The position numbers and the translations under genes were made by a program. This document shows positions 41,744 to 50,839 of a stretch of DNA of 64,000 bases, in pieces. Origin of the DNA: Hyphomicrobiales bacterium (lineage in GTDB: Bacteria > Pseudomonadota > Alphaproteobacteria > Rhizobiales > Phreatobacteraceae); NCBI GenBank assembly GCA_017304475.1, contig JAFKKV010000012.1, positions 62,001 to 126,000 on the forward strand. The letters run 5' to 3'. Each line of letters starts with the position of its first letter. Within the stretch, counting starts at the first letter, position 1. The notes under the pieces were generated by a model. It worked only from the letters and a program-made list of their open reading frames with translations. It had not been told where the DNA came from and searched no databases.

Positions 41744-43189
41744 ATGACCACCGTATTCCGCAATTTCATCGCAGGCGAATTCGTCGCCGTCGAAAAGGCT
41801 TCGCCGAACCTGAACCCGTCCAATATCAAGGATGTCATCGGCGAATATGCGCAAGGTTCGGCCGATGACCTGAAGGCCGCGGTGGCCGCGGCCAAAGCCG
41901 CCTTCCCGGCCTGGAGCCGTTCGACGCCGCAGGAGCGCTACGAGGTCCTGAAGAAGGCCTCCGACGAAGTGCTGGCGCGCAAGGAAGAGCTCGGCAAGCT
42001 GTTGTCGCGCGAAGAGGGCAAGACCTTGCCCGAGGGCATTGGCGAGGCGACCCGCGCCGGCCAGATCCTGGCCTTCTTCGCGGGCGAAGCGCTCCGTCTC
42101 AATGGCGAGCTGGTCAATTCGGTGCGCCCGGGCGTCGGCATCGAGGTCACCCGCGAGCCGGTCGGCGTCATCGGCCTGATCACGCCGTGGAACTTCCCGA
42201 TCGCCATTCCGGCCTGGAAGCTGGCGCCGGCGCTCGCCTATGGCAATACCGTGGTGCTGAAGCCGGCCGATCTGGTTCCGGGCTCGGCCTGGGCGCTGGT
42301 CGACATCCTCAACCGCGCCGGCCTGCCGAAGGGCGTGCTCAACCTGGTCATGGGCCGCGGCTCGGTGGTCGGCCAGGCCATGCTGGAACATCCCGACGTG
42401 GCGGCGATCTCGTTCACCGGCTCGGTCTCGACCGGCCGGCGCGTGGCCGCGGCCTGCGTCGCCTCGACGCCGATGAAGAAGGTGCAGCTCGAAATGGGCG
42501 GCAAGAACCCGCTGGTGGTGCTCGATGATGCCGATCTCGGCGTCGCCGTCGAAGTGGCCGCCAACGGCTCGTTCTTCTCCACCGGCCAGCGCTGCACGGC
42601 GTCCTCGCGCCTGATCGTCACCGAGGGCATTCACGACCGCTTCGTCGAGGCCCTGACCGAACGGATGAAGGGCCTTGTCGTCGACGACGCGCTGAAGGCC
42701 GGCACCCATATCGGCCCGGTGGTCGACGAGAGCCAGCTCGGCCAGGACGAGAAATATATCGCCATCGGCCGCGACGAGGGCGCCAAGCTGCATTGGGGCG
42801 GTGAGCGGCTGAACCGCGACACGCCCGGCTTCTTCCTGCAGCCGGCGCTGTTCACCGGCGTCACCAACGACATGCGCATCGCCCGCGAGGAAATCTTCGG
42901 GCCGGTCGCCGCGGTGGTGCGGGTGAAGAGCTATGACGAGGCGCTGGCGGTGGCCAACGATACCGATTTCGGCCTCGCTTCGGGCATCTGCACCACGTCG
43001 CTGAAATATGCGACGCATTTCAAGCGCAATTCCGAAGCCGGCATGGTGATGGTCAACCTGCCGACCGCGGGTGTCGACTATCACGTGCCGTTCGGCGGCC
43101 GGAAGGGCTCGAGCTACGGCCCGCGCGAGCAGGGCGCCTATGCCCGCGAGTTCTACACCACGGTGAAGACCAGCTACACGCTGGCCTGA
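41744..43189 (+). CDS. NAD(P)-dependent aldehyde dehydrogenase, 2-oxoglutarate-semialdehyde type
   Basis: A 481-residue ALDH. ATG at 41744 follows GGAGAGG. ITPWNFPIAIPAWKLAPALA is the N-terminal cofactor region, Glu250 in LEMGGKNP is the general base, and the nucleophile is Cys284 in FSTGQRCTASSR. The opening with LNPSNIKDVIGEYAQ and the ending PFGGRKGSSYGPREQGAYAR recall the type III 2-oxoglutarate-semialdehyde dehydrogenases (B. subtilis YcbD-like). It could finish the pentonate route encoded at 59392-62077. It stands alone, with no operon partner. Confidence 0.88.
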   Translation: MTTVFRNFIAGEFVAVEKASPNLNPSNIKDVIGEYAQGSADDLKAAVAAAKAAFPAWSRSTPQERYEVLKKASDEVLARKEELGKLLSREEGKTLPEGIGEATRAGQILAFFAGEALRLNGELVNSVRPGVGIEVTREPVGVIGLITPWNFPIAIPAWKLAPALAYGNTVVLKPADLVPGSAWALVDILNRAGLPKGVLNLVMGRGSVVGQAMLEHPDVAAISFTGSVSTGRRVAAACVASTPMKKVQLEMGGKNPLVVLDDADLGVAVEVAANGSFFSTGQRCTASSRLIVTEGIHDRFVEALTERMKGLVVDDALKAGTHIGPVVDESQLGQDEKYIAIGRDEGAKLHWGGERLNRDTPGFFLQPALFTGVTNDMRIAREEIFGPVAAVVRVKSYDEALAVANDTDFGLASGICTTSLKYATHFKRNSEAGMVMVNLPTAGVDYHVPFGGRKGSSYGPREQGAYAREFYTTVKTSYTLA

Positions 43190-43439
43190 ACCTGGCCGGC
43201 GGATTGCCCGGGTCCGACCAGGCCCGGGGCTTTCGCCGCCCATGCAATGCGTCGCTTGCGCCCCGGCCGGCCCTTCGGGATCGCCTGCCGGGGCGCAATG
43301 CCGTTTGGTTCGCTTTCGCGGCCGGTTCCGGGCCAGGTGCCGCACACCGGCCGCATGGCGCGATGCGCGCCGGAGACTGGCGCTGGAGCCGCCGGCGAGG
43401 AAGACTGCCTGCCGCTTTCCCGGCGCAGTAGGACTGTCC

Positions 43440-44354
43440 ATGGAACTCGACGCCTTTCGCCTGTTCGCCGCCGTCGTCGATCACGGCAGCATCGCCGCCG
43501 CCGCGCGCAGTTTCGGCATTTCGCCATCGCTCGCCAGCCGGCGCATCGCGGCGCTGGAACAGGATGTCGGCGCAAAGCTTCTGCTGCGCACGACGCGCTC
43601 GATCGCAACGACCCAGGCCGGCACCGCCCTGCTCGGCTGGGCGCGCCACGCGGCCACCGACTGGGCCCGCATCCGCGACGAGATCGGCGCCATGCAGGGC
43701 CGGGCCTCGGGCCTCGTCCGCATCGCCACCAACGACTATGCGGCTTCCGCCTATCTCCCGACATTGCTGGCGAGCTTCGCGGAGCGCCAGCCGGACGTGC
43801 GCATCGTCATTTCGATCGCGCAGGAGCCGGCCCGCCTGCTCGACGGGGCCTGCGATCTCGCCATTCATGCCGGCCGGCGCCCCGATGCCGAGCTGATCGG
43901 CCGCCGGATCTATGAATATAGTCGGCGGATCGTCGCCTCGCCCACCTATCTGGCGCGTCGGGGCACACCGAGGACGCTTGCCGAACTCGCCGGCCACACC
44001 TGCCTGACCCATACGGTGAGCGAGCCGGCGGAATGGCATTTCGAGGCCGCGGACGGGCGCCTGCACGCGCTCCGCATCCATTCGCAGCTGGCTTGCGACA
44101 GCTGGACCATGCTGCTGGCGCTGACGCTTGCCGGCGCCGGTGTCGCCCGCCTCTCCGACTCGCTGGTCCGGGATGGGATCGCGGAGGGCCGGCTCGTCGA
44201 CCTGCTCGGCGAGCTGCGCTCGGTCTATCCCGACGGCGATCCGCCGGCGATGTGGGTCCTGGCCGCCCACAAGGACCTGCCGCTGCGTACCCGCCTGCTG
44301 GCCGATCACCTGACCGAGGGCTTGCTCGCCAACCATCGCCGCATCCGCGGCTAG
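43440..44354 (+). CDS. LysR family transcriptional regulator
   Basis: A 304-residue regulator. The winged helix is LDAFRLFAAVVDHGSIAAAA, then SFGISPSLASRRIAALEQDV; the co-inducer domain starts at SGLVRIATNDYAASAYLPTL. The start is ATG at 43440. It precedes the hyuA/hyuB-type operon on the same strand by 125 bases, unlike the usual divergent LysR layout, so its target is probable but not certain. HTCLTHTVSEPAEWHFEAAD lies in the effector cleft. Confidence 0.9.
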   Translation: MELDAFRLFAAVVDHGSIAAAARSFGISPSLASRRIAALEQDVGAKLLLRTTRSIATTQAGTALLGWARHAATDWARIRDEIGAMQGRASGLVRIATNDYAASAYLPTLLASFAERQPDVRIVISIAQEPARLLDGACDLAIHAGRRPDAELIGRRIYEYSRRIVASPTYLARRGTPRTLAELAGHTCLTHTVSEPAEWHFEAADGRLHALRIHSQLACDSWTMLLALTLAGAGVARLSDSLVRDGIAEGRLVDLLGELRSVYPDGDPPAMWVLAAHKDLPLRTRLLADHLTEGLLANHRRIRG

Positions 44355-44479
44355 CTTGCCATTCGGCGGGGACTCATTCGTGCAGAATCTGCACGAACCC
44401 AAATCATGCGCGCCGGCTACTCATGCCGCCGTCCCTGGCTCACTCTCGGCGTCAAGAGCTGACGGGTGAGGAAACAAGC

Positions 44480-46540
44480 GTGCCGCATTTCATTGCCGCC
44501 GATACCGGCGGAACCTTCACCGACGTGACGGTCTACGATCCGGTCAAGGGCGAGATCCGCTTCGGCAAGACGCTGACGACCTATCGCGACCTGATCGACG
44601 GCGTCGTCGCCGGCATCGACGAGGCGGGCGGCGACATCGGCGACACCGCGGCGCTGCGTCATGGCACGACCCATGTCATCAACGCCTTTCTGCAGCGGCG
44701 CGGCGCGAAGGCCGCGCTCGTCTCGACCCGCGGCTTCCGCGACGTGCTGGAGATCGGGCGCGGCAACCGGCCGGTGCCGTTCGACACCGGCTCGCGCCGC
44801 GAGCCGCCGCTCGTGCCGCGCGCGCTGCGTTTCGAGGTGACGGAACGCATGGGCGCGGATGGCAGTGTCATCGAGGCCCTCGACGAGACCGAGGTCGAGG
44901 CGCTGGCGTCGGTCCTGATCGCGGCCGGCGCCGAGGCGGTCGCCGTTTCCTTCCTCAACGCCTATGCCAATCCGCGCCACGAACAGCGCGCCGCCGCGAT
45001 CCTGAGCGCGCGCCTGCCCGGTGTCTATGTCACCGCGGCAACCGCGCTGACGCGGGAATGGTTCGAATATGAGCGCAGCGCGACCGCCGCGGCCAATGCT
45101 TTCGTCGGTCCGGCGATCGCGGCCTATGCCGGCGGCTTCTCGCGGCGCCTGAGCCAGCGGGGTTTTGCCGGAACGCTGGCGATGATGGGCTCCAATGGCG
45201 GGGTCATGCCGTTCGAGGCCGCGGTGGAGCGGCCGGTGGCGCTGGTCGAGTCGGGGCCGATCGGCGGCGTGATCGCGGCGGCGGCCTATGCCCGCGCGCT
45301 CGGCCTCGGCAAGGTGATCGCCTTCGACATGGGCGGCACGACGGCGAAATGCGCGCTCGTCGAGGATGGGGTCTTCGCCGTGCAGCCGACCTATTGGGTC
45401 GGTGGCTATGCCCGCGGCTTTCCGATCAGGAGCCCGGTGCTCGACATTGTCGAGGTCGGTGCCGGCGGCGGCTCGATCGCCTGGGTCGATCCGCAGGGGC
45501 GCCTGCGTGTCGGGCCGCGCAGCGCCGGTTCGGAGCCGGGGCCGGCCTGTTTCGGCCGGGGCGGCAGCGAGCCGACGGTGACCGATGCCAATCTCAGGCT
45601 CGGGCGTATCGGGGGGCAGAGCTTTCTCGGCGGACGGCTGGCGCTCGACGCCCAGGCCGCCCATGCCGCGATTGCCGGGCACGTGGCCGTGCCGCTCGGT
45701 TATGGCGAGGGCGAGGCGGCGACCACGCGGGTCGCCCATGGCATCCTGGACATGGCGACCACCCTGATGGCCGGGGCGGTCAAGGAGGTGACGGTCGCGC
45801 GCGGCCATGATGTGCGCGATTTCACGCTTTTCGTGTTCGGCGGCGGCGGGCCGATCTTCGGCGTCGAGCTGGCGCGGCATCTCGGCATCCGGCAGGTCGT
45901 CGTGCCGCCGCAACCCGGCAATTTCTCGGCGGTCGGCATGCTGCTCGCCAATGCCCGGCTGGATGTGGCGCGCAGCCTGGTGGCCGATCTCTCAGCCGCG
46001 GGCATGGCCATGCTCGAGGCCGCCCTGGCGGAACTGAAGGTCGAGGCCCTGGCGGCGGCTGCGCGGGAATTCGCCGGCCGCGACGTTGTGCTGCACTGGC
46101 AGGCTGACATGCGCTATCGCGGCCAGCGCCACAGCATTCCCGTCGATTTCGCGGGAATACCAACCGCCGAAGGGCTGCGCGCGGCTTTCGAGGCCGGTTA
46201 CGGCAAGCGCTTCGGCCGCACCTTGGGCGAGGACTTCGCGCCCGAAATCGTCGGGCTGCGCGTCACCGCCGAAAATCCCGGCGACCGGCCGGATCTCGGC
46301 CTGCTGGCGCCGGCTGCGCCAGCTGGGACGCGGCCGGCGCCGGTTGCCCATCGGCCGCTGCATCTGCGCCCGGGCGGCTGGGTGGAGGCGCCGGTCTGGC
46401 GGCGCGACACCCTGCCGGCCGGTTTCACCCTGACCGGCCCGGCGGTGATCGAGGAATATGGCTCGACCACGCTGATCGGCGCCGGCGACGTCGCGACGAT
46501 CGGCGTCCTCGGCGAGATCGCCATCCGCCTGATCGATTGA
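44480..46540 (+). CDS. hyuA: Hydantoinase/oxoprolinase family protein, A subunit (HyuA type)
   Basis: A 686-residue ATP-dependent subunit. The phosphate loops are AADTGGTFTDVTVYDP at the start and AFDMGGTTAKCALVEDG in the middle, with AYAGGFSRRLSQRGF and GNGGVMPFEAA-like blocks between. GSIAWVDPQGRLRVGPRSAG is the central family motif. The start is GTG at 44480, with GAGGAAA six bases upstream; an ATG 57 bases earlier lacks such a site. HyuA/HyuB pairs hydrolyse cyclic amides (hydantoin, 5-oxoproline) or carboxylate ketones (acetone, acetophenone). The amidase convergent with this operon favours an amide-type substrate, weakly. Confidence 0.9.
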   Translation: MPHFIAADTGGTFTDVTVYDPVKGEIRFGKTLTTYRDLIDGVVAGIDEAGGDIGDTAALRHGTTHVINAFLQRRGAKAALVSTRGFRDVLEIGRGNRPVPFDTGSRREPPLVPRALRFEVTERMGADGSVIEALDETEVEALASVLIAAGAEAVAVSFLNAYANPRHEQRAAAILSARLPGVYVTAATALTREWFEYERSATAAANAFVGPAIAAYAGGFSRRLSQRGFAGTLAMMGSNGGVMPFEAAVERPVALVESGPIGGVIAAAAYARALGLGKVIAFDMGGTTAKCALVEDGVFAVQPTYWVGGYARGFPIRSPVLDIVEVGAGGGSIAWVDPQGRLRVGPRSAGSEPGPACFGRGGSEPTVTDANLRLGRIGGQSFLGGRLALDAQAAHAAIAGHVAVPLGYGEGEAATTRVAHGILDMATTLMAGAVKEVTVARGHDVRDFTLFVFGGGGPIFGVELARHLGIRQVVVPPQPGNFSAVGMLLANARLDVARSLVADLSAAGMAMLEAALAELKVEALAAAAREFAGRDVVLHWQADMRYRGQRHSIPVDFAGIPTAEGLRAAFEAGYGKRFGRTLGEDFAPEIVGLRVTAENPGDRPDLGLLAPAAPAGTRPAPVAHRPLHLRPGGWVEAPVWRRDTLPAGFTLTGPAVIEEYGSTTLIGAGDVATIGVLGEIAIRLID

Positions 46541-46552
46541 GGAGATTTGTCC

Positions 46553-48337
46553 GTGAGCGACGCATTGCCGGAAACCGACGCGGTCCGGGATCCGATCGAG
46601 ATCGAGATCCTACGCCACGAGATCCTGTCGATCCCCAACCAGATCGAGCGCAATATCGAGCGGAGCGCATTCAGCCCGCTGGTGCAGGAATACAAGGACT
46701 ATTCGGTTGGACTGGTCGACCCCGAGGGCGCCTTGATCGCGCAGTCGCGCGGCAGCCTGCCGATCTTCGTCGCCAATGCCTTGGGCACCGGCGTGCGCGA
46801 GGCCATCGCCGTGCATGGCGCGGGCGCGCTCCGCCATGGCGATGCGATACTGACCAATTCGGCGGCAACGCTCGGCCAGCATCTCAACAATGTCGTCCTG
46901 CTCACGCCGGTGCGTGAGGGCGGCGAGGCCAACGGCGCCCTGCTTGGTTTCTTCGCCGTGCTGGTCCATTGGATCGATGTCGGCGGCTCGGCGCCGGGAT
47001 CGAGCACGGGCACCGAGACGACCGATATCTGGCAGGAAGGCCTGCAATTGCCTTGCGTCCGGCTGCTGGATGGCGGCCTCCGGGTCGAGGACATGTTCCG
47101 GCTCTGCGCCACCAACAGCCGCTTTCCGCGGCTGCTGCTCGGCGATCTCGAAGCGCAGCTCGCCGGTTGCCTGCTCGGGCGCGACATGGTGCTCGACATC
47201 GCGCGCCGGCGCGGCGCGGCCATGCTGCGTGCGACCGTCGAAACGATGCGGCGCCAGGCGCGAGAGGCGGCGGCCGATGTGATCGCGGCGATCCCGGCCG
47301 GCACCTATGCGGCGGAAAGTTTTCTCGACGGCGAGAAGGGCCTGAGCGTGCCGATCCGCGTCGCGGTCCGCGCGGCCGACGGACGGCTGACCGTCGATCT
47401 CTCGGGCCTCGGGCCGCAAATGGCGGGTCCGTCCAATGCCGGCCGCAACGGCGGCGCGGTCGCCGCCGCGCGGATCGCCGCCAAATATGTGCTGACGCCG
47501 GAGGAGCCGGTCAGCCAGGGCGACTTCGACCTGCTCGACGTCGAGGCGCCCGACGGCACCTTCCTGACCGCCAGCCCGGATGCGCCCATCGGCGGCTCGG
47601 GCAACACCATACCGACCGTCGTGGACACCATCCTCAGGGCGATCGGCGGGGCACTGCCCTCGCATGTCGCCGCGGCCCACCATGGCACCTATGGCGTCCA
47701 CACCCTGTTCGGCCGGCTGCCGCAGACCGGCGAGCTTTTCGCCAATCTGGATACGGTGACAGGCGGCTGGGGGGCGACCGCGGAGGAGGACGGCGCCTTT
47801 CCGCTGCGCTCCAACGCCCATGGCGACGTGCCCGACATTCCCGTCGAGATGCAGGAGGCGCTCTATCCCTTTCTGCTGATACGCAAGGTGCTGCGGCCCG
47901 ACAGCGGCGGGCCCGGTCGGCGCCGTGGCGGATTGGGCGTGGAAAAGGAATATCGCATCGTCGCGCCCTGCAAGGTGGGCCTCAAGTTCGAGCGCGGCCA
48001 GTGCCCGCCCTGGGGTCTGGCGGGTGGTGGCGCCGGTGAGACCGGTTTCGTCGAGATCGTCAGGGCGAATGGCGAGAGCCTGCGCGCCTGGAAGGGGACC
48101 TTCGCGCTCGAACCCGGCGACCGGATGCGGGTCCTGTCGGGCGGCGGCGGTGGCTATGGGCCAGCCTTCGCGCGCGAGATCGAGCGTGTCCTGGCCGATT
48201 TAGAAGCCGGCTATGTAAGTCCGGAGCAGGCGGCGCTGAGCTACGGCGTCGTGCTGACGGCCGGGGGCCGGCTGGACCAGGCGGCAACCGCCGCGCGCCG
48301 GTCCGAGCTCGGCGCAAGTCTGCACATTCAAGCATGA
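46553..48337 (+). CDS. hyuB: Hydantoinase B/oxoprolinase family protein, B subunit (HyuB type)
   Basis: A 594-residue partner subunit. RDPIEIEILRHEILSIPNQI is the canonical opening, followed by SPLVQEYKDYSVGLVDPEG, LTPVREGGEANGALLGFFAV and WIDVGGSAPGS. The last third shows GGSGNTIPTVVDTILRAIGG and RNGGAVAAARIAA-type glycine-rich blocks. The start is GTG at 46553, eight bases after GGAGA and 12 bases after hyuA. It forms the active complex with the A subunit. Confidence 0.9.
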   Translation: MSDALPETDAVRDPIEIEILRHEILSIPNQIERNIERSAFSPLVQEYKDYSVGLVDPEGALIAQSRGSLPIFVANALGTGVREAIAVHGAGALRHGDAILTNSAATLGQHLNNVVLLTPVREGGEANGALLGFFAVLVHWIDVGGSAPGSSTGTETTDIWQEGLQLPCVRLLDGGLRVEDMFRLCATNSRFPRLLLGDLEAQLAGCLLGRDMVLDIARRRGAAMLRATVETMRRQAREAAADVIAAIPAGTYAAESFLDGEKGLSVPIRVAVRAADGRLTVDLSGLGPQMAGPSNAGRNGGAVAAARIAAKYVLTPEEPVSQGDFDLLDVEAPDGTFLTASPDAPIGGSGNTIPTVVDTILRAIGGALPSHVAAAHHGTYGVHTLFGRLPQTGELFANLDTVTGGWGATAEEDGAFPLRSNAHGDVPDIPVEMQEALYPFLLIRKVLRPDSGGPGRRRGGLGVEKEYRIVAPCKVGLKFERGQCPPWGLAGGGAGETGFVEIVRANGESLRAWKGTFALEPGDRMRVLSGGGGGYGPAFAREIERVLADLEAGYVSPEQAALSYGVVLTAGGRLDQAATAARRSELGASLHIQA

Positions 48338-48362
48338 CGACAAAAAAGCGAGGGAGAGAGAA

Positions 48363-49352
48363 ATGCCTGATGTCCTGATGCCGCGGCGCGCCGTCCTGGG
48401 GGCGGGCGCGGCCCTGCTGGTCGCGACGACAGGGGCCAGCGCGCAGCCCTGGCCGAACCGGACCATCCAGATCCTGGTCGGTTTCGGCGCCGGCGGCGTG
48501 AGCGATGTGGCCACGCGCCTGCTCGCCGAGGGGCTCCGGCCGCTGATATCGCAGCCGATCGTGATCGAGAATCGCGCCGGTGCCAGCGGCATGATCGCCG
48601 CCGGCGTGGTGGCGCGGTCGGCCCCCGACGGCTACATGTTGCTCGGCGTGCCCGGCACGATCACCATCGTGCCGTCGGTCATGAGCAATCTGCCGATCGA
48701 CGTGCTGCGCGACCTCGAGCCGATCACGATCTACGCGACCTCGCCGAACGTTCTGGTGGTCAGGCCCGACCTGCCGGCGCGCAACCTGGCGGAATTGCTG
48801 GCGGCGATCCGCGCCAAGCCGCCCGAGGACTTCGCCTATGCCTCGTCGGGCCTCGGCACGACGGTGCACCTGATGGCCGGCATGATCGAACGCGCAGCCG
48901 GCATCCGCATGCGGCACATTCCCTTCCGCAGCTCCGCCGATTCGATCCGCTCGGTCATGGCGGGCGAATTGCCCATGGTGTTCTCCTCGGTCAATTCGGC
49001 GCTGCCCTTCATCCAGTCCGGCTCGGTCAGGGCGCTGGCGGTGGCGACCGAGAAGCGCACGACCTTCCTGCCGGATGTGCCGACCTTCGACGAGGCCGGG
49101 CTGCCCGGCATCCGCTCCGATACCTGGTTCGGGCTGGCGGGGCCGGCCGGCATGCCGCGCGCGCTCGTCGAGCAGATCGCCGCGCTGTGCGACAAGGTCA
49201 TGGCGGATCCCGAGATGCAGGCGAGGTTCTCGGCCCTCGGCGCCCAGCCGACCGGGCTCGGGCCGGATGCGGCGCGCGCCCAGATCGAGCGCGAGGTGAA
49301 GGCCTTCGCGGAACTCGCCGCGGCCATGGGCATCAGGCGGGAGGGACAGTGA
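48363..49352 (+). CDS. Bug-type tripartite tricarboxylate transporter substrate-binding protein (orphan)
   Basis: A 329-residue periplasmic receptor of the TctC/Bug family. The signal MPRRAVLGAGAALLVATTGA precedes a cleavage near SA-QP. The mature start WPNRTIQILVGFGAGGVSDV is the Bug hallmark, and MLLGVPGTITIVPSVMS and DTWFGLAGPAGMPRALVEQI follow. It ends the hyu operon without its own TctA/TctB genes. Bug receptors are often orphans that share permeases or act in sensing. The ligand is likely the hyu substrate or a related carboxylate. Confidence 0.9.
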   Translation: MPDVLMPRRAVLGAGAALLVATTGASAQPWPNRTIQILVGFGAGGVSDVATRLLAEGLRPLISQPIVIENRAGASGMIAAGVVARSAPDGYMLLGVPGTITIVPSVMSNLPIDVLRDLEPITIYATSPNVLVVRPDLPARNLAELLAAIRAKPPEDFAYASSGLGTTVHLMAGMIERAAGIRMRHIPFRSSADSIRSVMAGELPMVFSSVNSALPFIQSGSVRALAVATEKRTTFLPDVPTFDEAGLPGIRSDTWFGLAGPAGMPRALVEQIAALCDKVMADPEMQARFSALGAQPTGLGPDAARAQIEREVKAFAELAAAMGIRREGQ

Positions 49353-49429
49353 CCGGCATCGGCCGGCCACCCGGTGCCTGACCGATAGCGCCTCCCGGAC
49401 CGGCTGGCGCGGTCCGGTCGAAAGGCGAG

Positions 49430-50767
49430 TCAGGCCTCGGTCGCCAATTGCTCGACCAGCAGGCGGGCGGTGCGGAGCAGGCGCCCGTCGTCGCGCCTGG
49501 CGCCGACCAGCTGGACGCCGATCGGCAGGCCGTCGGCCTCGAGCAGCGGCAAGGTCACGGCCGGCACGCCGAGACAAGTCCAGAAGGCGTTGAACACGGG
49601 GTCGCCGGTGTAACCGATGCCGGCGGGCGCCGGTCCGGGAGCTGCCGGCGTGAGGATCGTGCCGTGATCGTAAAACAGCGCTTCGATCGTGCGGTAGAGC
49701 GTCTCGCGGCGCTCGAGGGCCGCCGCGTAATCGACGCCGCTGATGGCCCGCCCCTCCTCGATCATCGCCACGAGCTCGGCCGAGACCAGGGCCGGGCTGC
49801 GGTCGAAGAGCGGGCCGAAATGATAGGCGAGCTCGACCAGCTGGATGACCCGGGCGGCCGCCAGGCCCGCCTCGATCGACCGGTCGATATCGATCTCGAC
49901 CACCTGGTGGCCGAGCACTTCGGCGAGCTCGCCGAAGGCTTCGCGCATCGAGGCGGAGGCGGCGCCCCAGGCCGGCGACTTGACGAAGGCGAAGATCGGC
50001 GGGATCGGCCAGTCCATGGTCGCCAGCTCCAGGAGGCCGGCGCGGCTCTGGGCAAGGCTCGCGGGGTCGCGCGCGTCATGGTGCTGCAGCACGTCGCCGG
50101 CGAGCGCCAGGTCCTCGATCGAGCGGGCCATGACGCCGACGGTGTCGAGCGAATGCGCCTGGGTGAGCACGCCGGGGCGCGGGATGAGGCCGAAGGTCGG
50201 CTTGAAGCCGTAGACGCCGCAAAACGAGGCCGGGCGGATCACCGAGCCGGCGGTCTGGGTGCCGAGCGCCAACGGCACCATGGTGTCGGCGACCGCGGCG
50301 GCCGAGCCGGAGGAGGAGCCGCCCGGGGTATGGGCGGGATCGTGCGGGTTTCGTGTCGGGCCGGGATGACGGGCGGCAAGCTCCGTCGTCACGGTCTTGC
50401 CGAGGATGACGGCGCCCGCGGCCCGGAGCGCGGCGACGCAGGCGGCATCCGTCTGCGGCCTGTTGCCGACAAAGGCCGGCGAGCCGTGTTCGGTCGGATA
50501 GTCCGAGGTCTCGATGACGTCCTTGATCGCCACCGGCACGCCGTGAAGCGGGCCGGTTCCCTTGCCCTGGATCCGGGCCGCGTCCGCTGCCCTCGCGGCC
50601 GCGAGCGCATGATCCGGATCGATATGGACGAAGGCCCGGATCTCGTCCTGGCGTGCCGCGATGCGGGCGAGGCAGGCGCCGACCAGCGCCTCGGAGGTGA
50701 TCTCGCCGCGCCGGATCAGGTCGGCCGCCGCGGTCGCGGTCAGTCCGGTCAATGGGTCATGCGTCAT
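49430..50767 (-). CDS. Amidase, amidase-signature family
   Basis: A 445-residue Ser-cisSer-Lys hydrolase. Lys82 lies in PVAIKDVIET; the signature GGSSSGSAAAV provides the cis-Ser (about 151), and GTQTAGSVIRP carries the nucleophile Ser175. The spacing agrees with the amidase family. It cleaves a C-N bond of an amide or carbamate. It lies 72 bases downstream of the TRAP large subunit on the same strand, so the imported compound is probably its substrate. Confidence 0.9.
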   Translation of the reverse strand: MTHDPLTGLTATAAADLIRRGEITSEALVGACLARIAARQDEIRAFVHIDPDHALAAARAADAARIQGKGTGPLHGVPVAIKDVIETSDYPTEHGSPAFVGNRPQTDAACVAALRAAGAVILGKTVTTELAARHPGPTRNPHDPAHTPGGSSSGSAAAVADTMVPLALGTQTAGSVIRPASFCGVYGFKPTFGLIPRPGVLTQAHSLDTVGVMARSIEDLALAGDVLQHHDARDPASLAQSRAGLLELATMDWPIPPIFAFVKSPAWGAASASMREAFGELAEVLGHQVVEIDIDRSIEAGLAAARVIQLVELAYHFGPLFDRSPALVSAELVAMIEEGRAISGVDYAAALERRETLYRTIEALFYDHGTILTPAAPGPAPAGIGYTGDPVFNAFWTCLGVPAVTLPLLEADGLPIGVQLVGARRDDGRLLRTARLLVEQLATEA

Positions 50768-50839
50768 GGCTGCTCGCTTGGGCCTGGCTTCATTGAGGAA
50801 ACGCGCCGCGTCCTGCGCGATCCATTATGCGTCTGCGCC

